The notes under the pieces: model-generated
Told to the model about the DNA's origin: nothing
Seen by the model: only the letters and a program-made list of their open reading frames with translations
Database searches by the model: none
DNA from: Streptomyces sp. TG1A-8
Lineage (GTDB): Bacteria > Actinomycetota > Actinomycetes > Streptomycetales > Streptomycetaceae
DNA: 64,000 bases
Assembly (NCBI RefSeq): GCF_030499535.1
Contig: NZ_JASTLB010000004.1
Location: 248,001 to 312,000, forward strand
Direction: 5' to 3'
Translations under genes and position numbers: made by a program
Part shown: positions 44,549 to 53,832 of the stretch, piece by piece
Layout: each line of letters begins with the position of its first letter
Position numbering within the stretch: position 1 is the first letter of the stretch

Positions 44549-46034
44549 GTTCAACTGGTCGTCGCAACACTTTGATCTCGGGGGTGTGCGACGTGGCCAC
44601 GGCGGACCGGAGTTTGAAGGCCAGCGATGTTCCGGAGGGTCGGCGCCGGCAGTGGCGCGCTGATCGTGCATTGCGGCCGGCGATGCGTTCGCCGGGGCGG
44701 CCTGATCCGTCTCGAGTCGTGCAGCGCCAGTTCTGGCGGCTGATCGCCACAGGGGTCACGACGGTGGAGGCGTCGTTGGCGGTCGGCGTGTCGTGGCCGG
44801 TGGGTGCGAGGTGGTTTCGTCACGCTGGCGGCATGCCACCGATCTCGTTGGCCGAGCCCACGGGCCGGTACCTCGCGTTCGAGGAGCGCGAGGAGATCGC
44901 AATCCTCAGGGCGATGAACAAGGGCGTGCGCGAGATCGCCCGCGCCCTGGGGCGTGACCCCGGAACGATCTTTCGCGAACTGCGCCGCAACGCCGCCACG
45001 CGCAGCGGCAAGCAGGAGTACCGCGCGACGGTCGCCCAGTGGAAAGCACAGCAGGCCGCCAAGCGCCCGAAGACCGCGAAGCTAACAGGCAACGACAGGT
45101 TGCGTGAGTACGTGCAGGACCGGCTCGCTGGCAACGTCCGCCGCCCCGACAACACGATCGTCCCCGGACCCAGGACGCCGGCGTGGAAGGGGCTGAACAA
45201 GCCGCACCGGCAAGACAGACGATGAGCGACGGCATGGAGCCCGGAGCAGATCTCGCACCGTCTCCCTGTCGACTTCCCCGATGATGAGTCCATGCGCATC
45301 AGCCACGAAGCGATCTACCAGGCGCTGTTCATCGAGGGCCGTGGCGCGCTCAAGCGGGAACTGGCCACGTGCCTGCGCACCGGCCGGACGCTGCGGACTC
45401 CCCGTACACGGTCACAGAACAAGCCGCAGGGGCATGTCACCGCGGACGTCATCCTCAGTGAACGGCCCGCCGAGGCCGGGGACCGCGCGGTCCCCGGACA
45501 CTGGGAAGGCGATTTGATCATCGGGACGGGCCGCTCCGCGACCGGCACGCTGGTCGAGTGCAGCAGCCGCTCCACGCTCCTGGTGCACCTGCCCCGGCTC
45601 GAGGGCTGGGGTGAGAATCCGCCCGTGAAGAACGGCCCCTCGCTCGGGGGCTATGGCGCGATCGCGATGAACGCGGCGCTCACGGCGTCGATGAAGCAGC
45701 TGCCCGAGCAGCTACGCAAGACCCTCACCCGGGACCGTGGGAAGGAACTCTCCGGCCATGCCCAGTTCGCCCTCGATACCGGGACGAAGGTGTTCTTCGC
45801 CGATCCGCACTCGCCCTGGCAACGACCGACGAACGAGAACACGAACGGGCTGCTGCGTCCGTACTTCCCGAAGGGCACCGATCTGTCCCGGTGGTCGTCC
45901 ACGGACCTCGAAGCCGTCGCCATGGCGATCAACAACCGGCCCCGCAAGATCCTCGGTTGGCGGACCCCGGCCGAGGTCTTCGAAGAACAGCTACGCTCGT
46001 TGCAACACCCCGGTGTTGCAACGACTGGTTGAAC
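44549..46034 (+). mobile_element. IS30-family insertion sequence
   Basis: Ends GTTCAACTGGTCGTCGCAAC (44549) and the complement of GTTCAACCAGTCGTTGCAAC (ending 46034) are imperfect inverted repeats. It encloses a single long transposase frame broken by one stop codon. Confidence 0.8.
44584..46032 (+). pseudogene. IS30-family transposase with one in-frame stop
   Basis: The N-terminal part has the HTH_38 motif YLAFEEREEIAILRAMNKGV, REIARALGRDPGTIFRELRR. After PHRQDRR a TGA at 45223-45225 interrupts, and the same frame continues ATAWSPEQISHRLPVDFPDD, MRISHEAIYQALFIEG, Asp in HWEGDLIIGTGRSATGTLVE and Glu in RPTNENTNGLLRPYFPKGTD. Only that single codon (possibly CGA to TGA) prevents a full-length product. 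The downstream part alone starts at 45292. Confidence 0.85.
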
Positions 46035-46382
46035 TCGCCGAGTACTGCTCGCGGCGGTTCAGGCGGGCATGCCGAAAGCTCGGCGTGGTCCAGTCCATGG
46101 GCAGAGGGCAGAGTCGGATCTTGCTCCGACAACGCCGTGAGCGAGGCGTTCAACAGCGTCCTCAAGGTCGAGTACGTACACCGCCACACCTTCCGCACCC
46201 GCACCGAGGCACGCATCAAGATCGCCACCTGGATCACCGACTTCCACAACGCCAGGCGGCTACACAGCGTGTGCGGGTTCAAGAGCCCGATCGACTACGA
46301 ACGCGACTACCGAGCCACCCTCGCCCAGGGACTGGCCGCATAGACCGTCTCCACGCTGCGAGGGGATTGACAGGTCAGTCAA

Positions 46383-46510
46383 CGTGGCAGTGCCGCCACA
46401 AGCGGTGGACCATGCGCTGGAAGGCACCCCTGAACGCCTTCCAAATCGCCTTCGAGGGCCGCCTCACCCCAAGCAACAACTGACCACCCAACAACCAAGA
46501 TCAGCCGTTA
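46383..46510 (+). repeat. IS256-family 3' scrap
   Basis: It encodes RWTMRWKAPLNAFQIAFEGR and LTPSNN with a stop at 46482, the typical end of an IS256-type transposase, followed by ttaaattgacacaccc, which resembles an element end. It is a remnant only. Confidence 0.55.
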
Positions 46511-46524
46511 AATTGACACACCCG

Positions 46525-46607
46525 TACGACGGCGCACTGTCCACGGGCGGTCCCCCTCCACCATGACCAACCCGAAGATCATCCCGCCCGGTCAGCCGAC
46601 GTGACAG
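46525..46607 (-). repeat. IS6-family terminal fragment
   Basis: The first few codons (VDSAPSY) and the outer end of an IS6-family element, ending agccgacgtgacagcacc. It matches the tip at 32277-32357. No transposase body is present. Confidence 0.6.
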
Positions 46608-46650
46608 CACCGTTCGGGGTCATGCGGGTGCTCTCTAGTGCGGGGTGGGG

Positions 46651-47445
46651 TCAGAGGGTGGGGACGGTGCCGCCGTCGATGGTGTGCTCGGCGCCCGTGA
46701 TGGCGGCGGCGCGGTCGCAGACGAGGAAGGCGACCAGCTCGGCCACTTCCTCGGGGCGTGCCGGGCGGCCGAGGGGGATGCCACCGAGCGAGGCCAGCAC
46801 CTGGTCCCAGGCCGCGGTCCGGTCGATTCCCTGTGCGTCGGCGATGCGGGCGACGAGGGCCGTGGTGCCTTCCGTGGCGATCGCGCCCGGGGAGACGACG
46901 TTGACCCGTACTCCGTGCGGGGCCAGTTCCCGGGCGAGGCCCTTGCTGTACGTGGTCAGCGCGGCCTTGGCGGCGGCGTAGCCGAGTGTGGCGTCGGGCA
47001 GGGGCAGCCGGCGCTGGATGGAGGAGACGTGGACGACGGCGCCCCGGCCCGCGTCCCGCATCGCCGGGAGCAGTGCGCGATCGAGGCGTACGGCGGCCAG
47101 CAGGTTGAGGGCGAGTTCGTCCTGCCAGTGGGCGTCGGTGAGGGCGGCGAACCCGCCGGCCGGCGCGTGCGAGCCGCCGAGCGTGTGCACGACGACGTCC
47201 GGGGTGCCGAGCCGGTCGCGCACCGCCGAGACGACGGTGTCGACGCCGTCCGGCGTGGTCAGGTCGGCCGTGACGAAGAGCGGGTCGGCCGCCGCGGTCG
47301 CGGGCGCCGTGCGGGCCGTCGGGAGCACGGTGGCGCCGGCCGCGCGCAGGCGGGCCGTGATCGCGGCGCCGGTGCCCCGTCCGGCGCCGGTGACGACGGC
47401 GAGACGCCCCGCGAGGTCGGGAGAGACGGAAGGGGTGTTGGTCAT
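46651..47445 (-). CDS. SDR-family oxidoreductase
   Basis: The 264-residue classical SDR has [32 protein letters not shown] at the NNAG position, [20 protein letters not shown] with Ser and Tyr, [15 protein letters not shown] with Lys, and a C-terminal [14 protein letters not shown]. It is divergent from a MerR-type regulator across 79 bases that hold a MerR-like operator. This pairing is common in Streptomyces and suggests inducible detoxification. Confidence 0.92.
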   Translation of the reverse strand: MTNTPSVSPDLAGRLAVVTGAGRGTGAAITARLRAAGATVLPTARTAPATAAADPLFVTADLTTPDGVDTVVSAVRDRLGTPDVVVHTLGGSHAPAGGFAALTDAHWQDELALNLLAAVRLDRALLPAMRDAGRGAVVHVSSIQRRLPLPDATLGYAAAKAALTTYSKGLARELAPHGVRVNVVSPGAIATEGTTALVARIADAQGIDRTAAWDQVLASLGGIPLGRPARPEEVAELVAFLVCDRAAAITGAEHTIDGGTVPTL

Positions 47446-47490
47446 GTGCCGGAGCGTGCCGCCTCCCGCGGCACCCGGGTCAAGCGCTGT

Positions 47491-47514
47491 ACTCTCCCCC
47501 TGCGGGAGGGTGCA
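47491..47514. promoter_or_regulatory. MerR-type operator between SDR and regulator genes
   Basis: ACTCTCCCCCTGCGGGAGGG lies 11 bases before the regulator start. The CTCCC-5-GGGAG dyad is typical of actinomycete MerR operators placed inside promoter spacers. Confidence 0.6.
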
Positions 47515-47524
47515 CAGTGGGGGC

Positions 47525-48340
47525 GTGCTGACGATCGGCGACTTCTCCCGGCTGACCCACCTGAGCATCCGTACGCTGCGCCGCTACCACGAGGCCGGGC
47601 TGCTGGAGCCCGCGCACGTGGACCCGTCGAGCGGCTACCGGTACTACGACCCCGGCCAGATCCCCAGCGCACAGGTCATCTCCCGGCTGCGGGAACTCGA
47701 CGTACCGCTCGCCGACGTCCGACGGATCCTGCTCACCCCGGACCCGACCGTGCGCGCGCACCTGGTGGGCGAGCACCTCCAGCGGCTCCAGGACCAGCTG
47801 TCGCGGACCCAGGCGGCCGTCGCGTCGCTGCGACGGCTGCTGCGCCCCGAACCGGCCGGTGTCGCCGTCGAGCTGCGCCACGCGCCCGCGCGGCGCGTGG
47901 CCGCGGTGCGGGACACGATCACCCACGAGGAGGTGCTGTCCTGGTACGCGGGCGCGATGGCCGAGCTGGACGCCGTCGTCGACGCGCCCACGGGCCCCGC
48001 GGGCGGCCTTTACGACAACGCGCTGTTCAGCGAGGGCCACGGGGGCGTGCTCGTGTATGTCCCGGTCGCCGCGCCCGTGCCGGACCTGGGGCGCGTCTAC
48101 GGCACCGAGCTGCCGCCCGCCGAGCTGGCGGTCACCGTACACCCGGGGTCCCACGACACCATCGACGTCACCTACGGCGAGCTGGGCAGGTGGGTCGCCG
48201 ACCACGCCCTCGCCGTGGCCGGGCCGGTGCGCGAGACCTACCTCGTGGGCCCGCGCGACACCCCGGCCGCCGAGGAGTGGCGCACCGAGATCGGCTGGCC
48301 GGTGTTCCGGGTCGCCGGTGCCGGCCCCCGCCCGGTCTGA
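47525..48340 (+). CDS. MerR-family regulator with effector-binding domain
   Basis: GTG at 47525 gives 271 residues. The N-terminal HTH_1 begins [20 protein letters not shown], continues [20 protein letters not shown] and has the dimerisation coil [20 protein letters not shown]. The C-terminal half is a GyrI/BmrR-like ligand domain ([20 protein letters not shown]). It probably activates the divergent SDR gene on binding a hydrophobic ligand. Confidence 0.9.
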   Translation: MLTIGDFSRLTHLSIRTLRRYHEAGLLEPAHVDPSSGYRYYDPGQIPSAQVISRLRELDVPLADVRRILLTPDPTVRAHLVGEHLQRLQDQLSRTQAAVASLRRLLRPEPAGVAVELRHAPARRVAAVRDTITHEEVLSWYAGAMAELDAVVDAPTGPAGGLYDNALFSEGHGGVLVYVPVAAPVPDLGRVYGTELPPAELAVTVHPGSHDTIDVTYGELGRWVADHALAVAGPVRETYLVGPRDTPAAEEWRTEIGWPVFRVAGAGPRPV

Positions 48341-48371
48341 GTCCGGCACGGCCCGGTGGGGACGCTGAGCC

Positions 48372-49238
48372 GGGCGCTGTCACGTTGGCTGACCGGGTGG
48401 GATGATTTTCTGGTTGGTCGTGCTGGGAGGGGTCGTCCGTGGACAGCGCACCGCCGTCGCACCAGGGGCACCGGTACCCGGTCGGGATCGTCTCCCGCTG
48501 CGTGTGGCGGTACTTCCGCTTCCCGCTCGGCTTCCGCGAGGTCGAGGGGCTGATGCCCGAACGCGGCGTGGTCGTGTCCCACGAGACGGTCCGCCGCTGG
48601 TGCGCGAAGTTCGGGCAGTCCTGCGCCGACGGCCTGTGTCAAAGGCGGCCCCGGCCCGGGGACACCTGGCACCTGGACGAGGTCTTCACCAGGGTCAACG
48701 GCGAGCGGAAGTATCTGTGGCGGGCCCTCGACGCCGGCGGCAGCGTGCTCGACATCCCGGTCCAGAGCCGGCGGGACACCGCTGCGGCCAGGCGCTTGTT
48801 CCGCAAACCGCTCAAGAAGACCTGCCCGGTGCCGCAGGTGGTGGTCACCGGCAAGCTCCGTTCCCACGGCGCGGCCCACCACGAGGTCACGCCCTGCGTC
48901 GAGCACCGCCCGCACAAGAGCCTGAACAACCCGGCCGCGAACAGCCACCAGCCCACCCGGCAGCGCGAACGCGCGATGAAAGGCTTTTGCAGCGTGGGCG
49001 CAGCACAGCGATTCCTGTCCGGGTCCAGCGGCATCCCACCCCACTTCCCATCTCTGCCGCCATCTGATTGGCCGCCGCCCATCACCACGCCGAAACGACC
49101 CTCCGCTTCGCGATCTGGGATCAGGCCACCGGCGCCGCCCGCCAACCCGCCGAAGCCTGAACACGGAACCGGAACCCTGCCCCACCACACCCCGACGCGC
49201 CGTCAGGCACTTACACACCCACCAACGTGGCAGCGCCG
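48372..49238 (+). mobile_element. IS6-family element, copy C
   Basis: The left end gggcgctgtcacgttggct at 48372 and the right end ccaacgtggcagcgcc near 49223-49238 bound a full-size element of about 867 bp. It contains one transposase gene with a late frameshift. Confidence 0.8.
48439..49170 (+). pseudogene. IS6-family transposase with C-terminal frameshift
   Basis: GTG at 48439: MDSAPPSHQGHRYPVGIVSR, Asp in GDTWHLDEVFTRVNGERKYL, VLDIPVQSRRDTAAARRLFR and HQPTRQRERAMKGFCSVGAA are all in frame and include the DDE residues. Past residue 200 the native tail (ETTLRFAIWDQATGAARQPA) is found in another frame, so the tail is shifted. The catalytic core is intact, and limited activity cannot be excluded. 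Confidence 0.82.
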
Positions 49239-49477
49239 CCGGGCGAACTTGGCGACGACGACCTTGCGGTGCACCGATCCCAGATTTTCGGGCAGCGAGT
49301 CGTCCCCAATGAGCGTCGCCTGCCCTGCTGCTTCGGCACGGAGCGCGCAGCTCAACCCGACGAGTCAGTCGTACCGTCCAAGCCGCCCGCACCCTCTTGA
49401 CCTGCGACTACATAGGATAAAAGAGGATCACCGGTCGAGGCCGGCAAGAGAGCTCGCACAGAGCTGGGTCCCAGCTT

Positions 49478-50002
49478 TCAATCCTCATGCGACACACCAA
49501 GATCGTGGCGCATAGCGGTTCTCATAGTCCGGAGCATCTCCCAGACCTCGCACTGGGCTCGGGCCGCGGTCTCCATCGTTTCGCCTGGTTCGGGGGCACC
49601 GCGTTCGAGGCGTTTGACCTGGCCGTAGACCTTGTTCAGGGCTTGGTTGACGACACTGGCTCGCATGAGTACTTCTTCGGGAGCAATCATCTGCGCTTCG
49701 GAATATCGATCGCGGTGCGCGTTCTTGGCCTCCTCGAGTGCGTCGCTGTCGGTCTCCTCTGCGCCGCGCTCCCTCATGACGTGCAGGTGGCGGTTGAGCG
49801 CGGTAGTGAACTGCCGGGCATCTCGGTTGAGTTCCACATAGCAGGTGCGTCGCAGCGAACGGTTTTCGCGAACCTCCTCATGGTCTCGAACGAGCTCTAT
49901 CTCCAGGCGCTTCGCCCGTTCAGAGCCGCGCTGGGTGAGCAGCGCCCCTCCCAAGGTTCCTGCAACGCCTGCCACAGCGATGATCACTGAGCTGAGATCC
50001 AC
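49478..50002 (-). CDS. hypothetical protein with one N-terminal membrane segment
   Basis: GTG at 50002 gives 174 residues: an N-terminal hydrophobic helix (DLSSVIIAVAGVAGTLGGAL), then a charged, mostly helical region (RLEIELVRDHEEVRENRSLR, LNRHLHVMRERGAEETDSDA, EVWEMLRTMRTAMRHDLG). This is a common actinomycete pattern of membrane-anchored coiled-coil proteins without an assigned role. The open frame continues to 50992 only through an IS remnant. Confidence 0.7.
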   Translation of the reverse strand: MDLSSVIIAVAGVAGTLGGALLTQRGSERAKRLEIELVRDHEEVRENRSLRRTCYVELNRDARQFTTALNRHLHVMRERGAEETDSDALEEAKNAHRDRYSEAQMIAPEEVLMRASVVNQALNKVYGQVKRLERGAPEPGETMETAARAQCEVWEMLRTMRTAMRHDLGVSHED

Positions 50003-50079
50003 CGGCGTACCCCGTGAAACTTTTCGGCCTCGTACCCGCTGCACATGGCCCAGGCCGTCAAGTTTGCCGCTCCTTGGTG

Positions 50080-50790
50080 CGCCAAGGGTTGGTGCCCTTC
50101 TTGTGGTGAGCGGTGCGGCAGTGTCACCACCCACCCGCCGCTCTGGGCCTCCAGGCCCTGGTAGCCGGCATCGGCGAGGATTCCGCCAGAGGACCGTCGG
50201 CCAGGAGTCTGACCAGCCCAGCTGGCGGGCGTGCGTGATGTCCGCGTAGCTTCCGGGTCTGGCCGGGCTGCGGAACCAGCACGCGGCCGTCCGCGCCGGT
50301 GAGCACCATGGTTTTGACGGCGTTCTGCTTTCTCTTGCCCGAGATGAATTCGTCCCGGTCCTTGTAGCTGACCGCCGGGCGCGGACCTCGGCGCCGTCGA
50401 CGGTTCCGGCCCTCCCACTGGCGCCGAGGTGGTCGACAACCTCGACCAGCGCCTTGAGCCGCACACCAGGGCCGATGGCGCGTCCACGCTCGGCAAGCAG
50501 GGGCCGCACCTCGCCGACGGCCCGGGGGATGGTGGAGCGATCCACACCGATCCGGCAGGCCGGCACGTCGTGCGTGGTCCCGCGGCGGAGATGGACGAGC
50601 GTGGCCAGGAGCCGGCCGACGAGGACCAGCCGGTGCTTCGCGCCGACGCCCACGGCCCGCTGCCGCAGTACGGGACGCAAGCTCGGCCAGCTCAAGATCG
50701 TCATCATGACCGCCGCACCCGGCAGTGAGGACGAGACCAGGCTCCGGCTCACCGCCGTCGCCGGACCGCCGGCCACCACGCGCAGCTGAT
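50080..50790 (-). pseudogene. decayed IS5-family (DDE_4 type) transposase
   Basis: Recognisable pieces lie in different frames: LLATLVHLRRGTTHDVPACR, IGVDRSTIPRAVGEVRPLLA, KDRDEFISGKRKQNAVKTMV and SYADITHARQLGWSDSWPT-like sequence. The order matches a DDE_4 transposase of Streptomyces, with several frameshifts. It is not functional. Confidence 0.7.
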
Positions 50791-51141
50791 CCGGCCCACG
50801 TGCCGACCGGCCGACTGCAGGTGCACGGCCGGTGTCGAACCACAATGCCAGCCTCCATGCCGAAAGGGGCCCCGTCGAGCACCTGACCGACAAGTTCACG
50901 GCCCGGCGAGGCGGCTCGACCTCAGACAGCCGCCTCGTCAGCCTCCACTTGCGCGCCTCAGTGATCTGGAGCAAAGACTCCCCTTGAACCACTCATCAGT
51001 CACAGTCAGGTATACGGCCGAGATATCTTGCCCCGCAGGGTTGCCGCCTCCGGCGATGGAAGGCCGGCCTCTGGGCGCCGCGGCAGCGAAGTGCTTGTAG
51101 GCGCGGAGGCAGCTCTGCAGCACTGTGGTGTGTTCGGTGTG
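50791..51141. other. intergenic stretch before partition locus
   Basis: These 350 bases contain no convincing reading frame, RNA gene or repeat. They separate an IS remnant from the first parS-like palindrome. Confidence 0.5.
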
Positions 51142-51180
51142 GGTTCGTGAGCTGATTACGCCGTAATCAGCTCACGAACC
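51142..51180. other. parS-like palindrome 1 (19-bp arms)
   Basis: GGTTCGTGAGCTGATTACG, one base, and its exact complement: 39 bases of perfect dyad symmetry, 131 bases before parA. The core GATTACGnCGTAATC is shared by three other sites in the locus. It is a candidate centromere and/or operator for ParB. Confidence 0.75.
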
Positions 51181-51202
51181 GTGCGGACAAGTGCCCAACA
51201 GC

Positions 51203-51227
51203 GGGGTGATTACGGCGTAATCACCCC
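51203..51227. other. parS-like palindrome 2 (12-bp arms)
   Basis: GGGGTGATTACG, one base, and its exact complement, 84 bases before parA and 22 bases after the first palindrome. It has the same GATTACGnCGTAATC core. Confidence 0.75.
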
Positions 51228-51310
51228 AGAGCTGAGCTGACGCCTCGCCAGTTCTACCTAGCTAACGTGTCGGGCTAACTTTTGATTGTAGACGTTAGTA
51301 TGGTGTCCTC

Positions 51311-52576
51311 ATGAGTTCGCCAGCTACCTCCAGCGGCCGCGAAAAGGTCGTCTCTAAGCTGCCGGGACGGCTCCGGCAGAGCCTCAAGGTCAGAGCCGCC
51401 GAGCACGGCATCGAAATTCAAACCGCAGTCGAACAGGGCATCGGGAACTGGTGCCGTCTAGGCTCCACCGTCACAACCATCGACACCTCCGGCGCTGACT
51501 CCTTCTCTACGTTCCTCCCCGTGGGCCAGTGGGAAGAGTTCCGGCAAATCGCAGCCGACCGGCGGGTGTCCCTCACCCAAGGGCTCGCTCAGTCCGTTCA
51601 GCTATGGCTGGACGCCAACCCCGCCCCGGACGTAGAACGCCCCGAGATCACTCGCCGTATCATCGTCTGCAATCAGAAGGGCGGCGTCGGCAAGACGGCC
51701 ATCACAGCGGGCCTCGGGGAAGCCCTAGCGGAAAACCCGCATGCCTTGCACCCCGTACGTGTAGCCAAAGCGCTTACTAAAGCCCTAAGGGCGAGCGACG
51801 CCCAAGGAAGCGAAGCAGCGTCGGCAGACGATCCGCTCGACATCGAGAACCTCCCTGGCCCGGGCCTGAGGGTGCTACTCGTCGACTTCGATCCCCAATG
51901 CCACCTCACCAACCAGCTCGGTGCCACTCCCCTGCCAATGAACGGTGACAGCCTCACCAACCACATGGCGGGCGACGCCAAGGGCGACCTCCGCGACCTC
52001 ATCGTCTCCATCGACGACGACGCCTTCGGTGGACGCCTTCACCTCCTGCCGGCATGCCACGACGCCTTCCTGCTCGACGTGCGTCTTTCCGCAGTGCGGG
52101 CCAGGGAAGCCGCCCTGGAGAGGGCTCTGGCGCCACTCGACGATGATTACGACGTAATCATCGTCGACTGTCCTCCGAGCCTCGGCCTGAGCATGGACGC
52201 CGCGGCCTACTACGGGCGCCGACGTAACGGAGAAAAGCCCGGGCAGTCCGGCGCACTGATCGTTGTACAAGCCGAAGACAGCTCTGCAGACGCCTACGAA
52301 CTACTCACCACGCAGATCGACGATCTGCGCGGCGACCTCCAGATCGACATCGACTACCTCGGTATCGTCGTCAACCTGTACGACTCGCGCCGTGGTTACA
52401 TCGCCACCTCTTCGCTGCAGGGCTGGGTCGACATAAAGGACCCACGGGTCGTCGGGCTCATCGGAGACCTCAAGGAACAGAAGGAAGCTGTCCGAGTGAA
52501 GCAACCCCTGCTGTCATACGCGCCTAAATCCCAGCAAGCCGTGGGGATGCGTGCTCTCGCCCGGGAGGTGCTGTGA
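51311..52576 (+). CDS. parA: plasmid partition ATPase ParA
   Basis: The 421-residue ATPase drives plasmid segregation on the nucleoid. The deviant Walker A is KGGVGKT at residues 123-129, Walker A-prime is VLLVDFDPQCHL, and Walker B is DVIIVDCPPSLG. The first 105 residues hold two similar ribbon-helix-helix-like segments (residues 16-50 and 69-103), suggesting site-specific DNA binding and autoregulation as in large type Ia ParAs. About 45 extra residues lie between Walker A and A-prime. ATG at 51311 is used. The stop overlaps the parB start (GTGA). A parS-like site lies inside the gene. Confidence 0.93.
   Translation: MSSPATSSGREKVVSKLPGRLRQSLKVRAAEHGIEIQTAVEQGIGNWCRLGSTVTTIDTSGADSFSTFLPVGQWEEFRQIAADRRVSLTQGLAQSVQLWLDANPAPDVERPEITRRIIVCNQKGGVGKTAITAGLGEALAENPHALHPVRVAKALTKALRASDAQGSEAASADDPLDIENLPGPGLRVLLVDFDPQCHLTNQLGATPLPMNGDSLTNHMAGDAKGDLRDLIVSIDDDAFGGRLHLLPACHDAFLLDVRLSAVRAREAALERALAPLDDDYDVIIVDCPPSLGLSMDAAAYYGRRRNGEKPGQSGALIVVQAEDSSADAYELLTTQIDDLRGDLQIDIDYLGIVVNLYDSRRGYIATSSLQGWVDIKDPRVVGLIGDLKEQKEAVRVKQPLLSYAPKSQQAVGMRALAREVL
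52142..52162. other. parS-like palindrome 3, inside parA
   Basis: GATGATTACG, A, CGTAATCATC: perfect ten-base arms. It encodes the residues leading into the ParA Walker B strand (YDVII), so symmetry is kept inside a conserved coding motif. Confidence 0.7.
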
Positions 52577-53763
52577 GCAAGGCAGACCAGCTCGGAGCCG
52601 GCCGCTTCGGCGGGGGAGTACGTCCCGTCAGCGCACGCCGCCAGGCCGTTGCAGCCGCGACTGGGGTCCCCACCGAAGGAGTCGCTCCTCCAACGAAGCT
52701 GCCTCCGGACCGCATCAGCCTCAACCCGGACAACCCGCGTTCAAGCCTCGGAGATCTCACCGACCTTGCCAACAGCCTAAAAGATCACGGCCAGAAGGTC
52801 GCTATCACGATCATGACCCGGGAGGCCTACGTAGGCGCCAACCCGAGCAAGGAAACCGAACTCGAACCGGACACCACCTACGTCGTCGTAGACGGAAGCA
52901 GCCGTCTTGCCGCAGCCAGGGAAGCCGGGCTGGCAACAGTCAAGGTGATGGTTGACGACGACCAGGGTGACGACGCCGAAAGCATCCTGGAGTCTGCTCT
53001 CGTCGCCAACATCCACCGGCAAGACCTCGACGAGATCGACGAAGCCCGCGCCCTGCAGCGTCTGCTCGCCATCCACGGAAGTCAGCGAGCCCTGGCCAAA
53101 CGCCTGCACCGCTCCCAGGGCTGGGTGTCACAACGCCTGGCTCTGCTCAGCCTCACCCCAGAGCTGCAAGCGCGCATCGGCGAGGAGCCGATCGACCTCT
53201 TGCGCGCAGTCGGCAATAAGCCCGCCCATGAACAGGAAGAAGCCCTGGCAGAGCTCAAGGCGGAACGGGCTCGGAAAGAGGAGGAAAGGGGACGCCTACG
53301 GAAGATCCAGCAGGAGGAGACCGCAGAGGGACAAGGGGACAGCACTCATACACCTCCTGAGGGGGACGCCGCACCCATCGACGCATCTGCAAGCGGTGCG
53401 CGGGAGGGAGAAGAAACCAGCCCTGCAGGTGATTACGACGTAATCACTGACAGCGCTGACACCGCCCTGACAGCTGCTGTCCCCGCACCAGTTTCGCCAT
53501 CGGAGGCGATCCCCGAACCACGTCTGCAGTCACCCACGCCAGAAGCAACTGAGGACACCGCCCGCGAGGTATCGCGCCCTCGTCAGGTCCCGTACGGCGA
53601 GCCTGGCCCCCTTGCCATGCTCCTGGACGCAAAGATCCCGTCGGATGAAATTTTCTTCGATCTCCTTCGCTTCCTTGGCGCGCGAGGCCTCAAGCGGAAC
53701 CCAGCCCGTCTCGGCGAACTAGCTCGCTCTCTCAGTGAGCAAGTCACTGCGAAGGTCGACTGA
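52573..53763 (+). CDS. parB: partition protein ParB
   Basis: The 396-residue DNA- and probably CTP-binding protein loads on parS and recruits ParA. The N-terminal ParB/Spo0J domain has ISLNPDNPRSSLGDLTDLAN, box GSSRLAA at residues 108-114 and ANIHR at 145-149, which correspond to the CTP-binding motifs. A helix-turn-helix follows at 168-192 (GSQRALAKRLHRSQGWVSQR). A long acidic, variable linker leads to a C-terminal dimerisation-like domain. GTG at 52573 is coupled to the parA stop. The fourth parS-like palindrome lies in the linker-coding part. Confidence 0.93.
   Translation: MSKADQLGAGRFGGGVRPVSARRQAVAAATGVPTEGVAPPTKLPPDRISLNPDNPRSSLGDLTDLANSLKDHGQKVAITIMTREAYVGANPSKETELEPDTTYVVVDGSSRLAAAREAGLATVKVMVDDDQGDDAESILESALVANIHRQDLDEIDEARALQRLLAIHGSQRALAKRLHRSQGWVSQRLALLSLTPELQARIGEEPIDLLRAVGNKPAHEQEEALAELKAERARKEEERGRLRKIQQEETAEGQGDSTHTPPEGDAAPIDASASGAREGEETSPAGDYDVITDSADTALTAAVPAPVSPSEAIPEPRLQSPTPEATEDTAREVSRPRQVPYGEPGPLAMLLDAKIPSDEIFFDLLRFLGARGLKRNPARLGELARSLSEQVTAKVD
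53429..53447. other. parS-like palindrome 4, inside parB
   Basis: GTGATTACG, A, CGTAATCAC: perfect nine-base arms within the variable linker-coding region, where the protein sequence is not expected to be conserved. Confidence 0.7.
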
Positions 53764-53832
53764 GATCATCCAATAAGAGAGCCGGCGTCCTTGCAGGGCG
53801 CTGGCCCTCTGGTACTACTGAGTTTGTCGGCG

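Larger units (their letters stand above)
43896..46343 (+). pseudogene. IS3-family OrfB split by IS30-family element
   Basis: The upstream part has YRTACRALGVFESWFYKWRD, the first catalytic Asp in LVWAGDLTDIETGEGKLYSA and the second in GVIMHTDRGSE, then stops at the IS30 end. After the IS30 element the frame gives YCSRRFRRACRKLGVVQSMG, slips one base, and continues SCSDNAVSEAFNSVLKVEYV to TLAQGLAA with the catalytic Glu. The insertion and the slip inactivate it. Confidence 0.83.
43550..46366 (+). mobile_element. IS3-family element with IS30-family element nested inside
   Basis: The left end is near tgaggttcccctcctactgt (43546) and the right end near 46366. It holds orfA, then orfB interrupted at 44549-46034 by an IS30-type element; orfB coding resumes at about 46035. 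Boundaries are approximate because the inverted repeats are imperfect. Confidence 0.75.

Noticed and set aside
49478..50992. Single 504-codon frame joining the hypothetical membrane protein to upstream DNA
   Set aside because: The upstream part is a decayed transposase in mixed frames; the protein start with a hydrophobic helix is at 50002.
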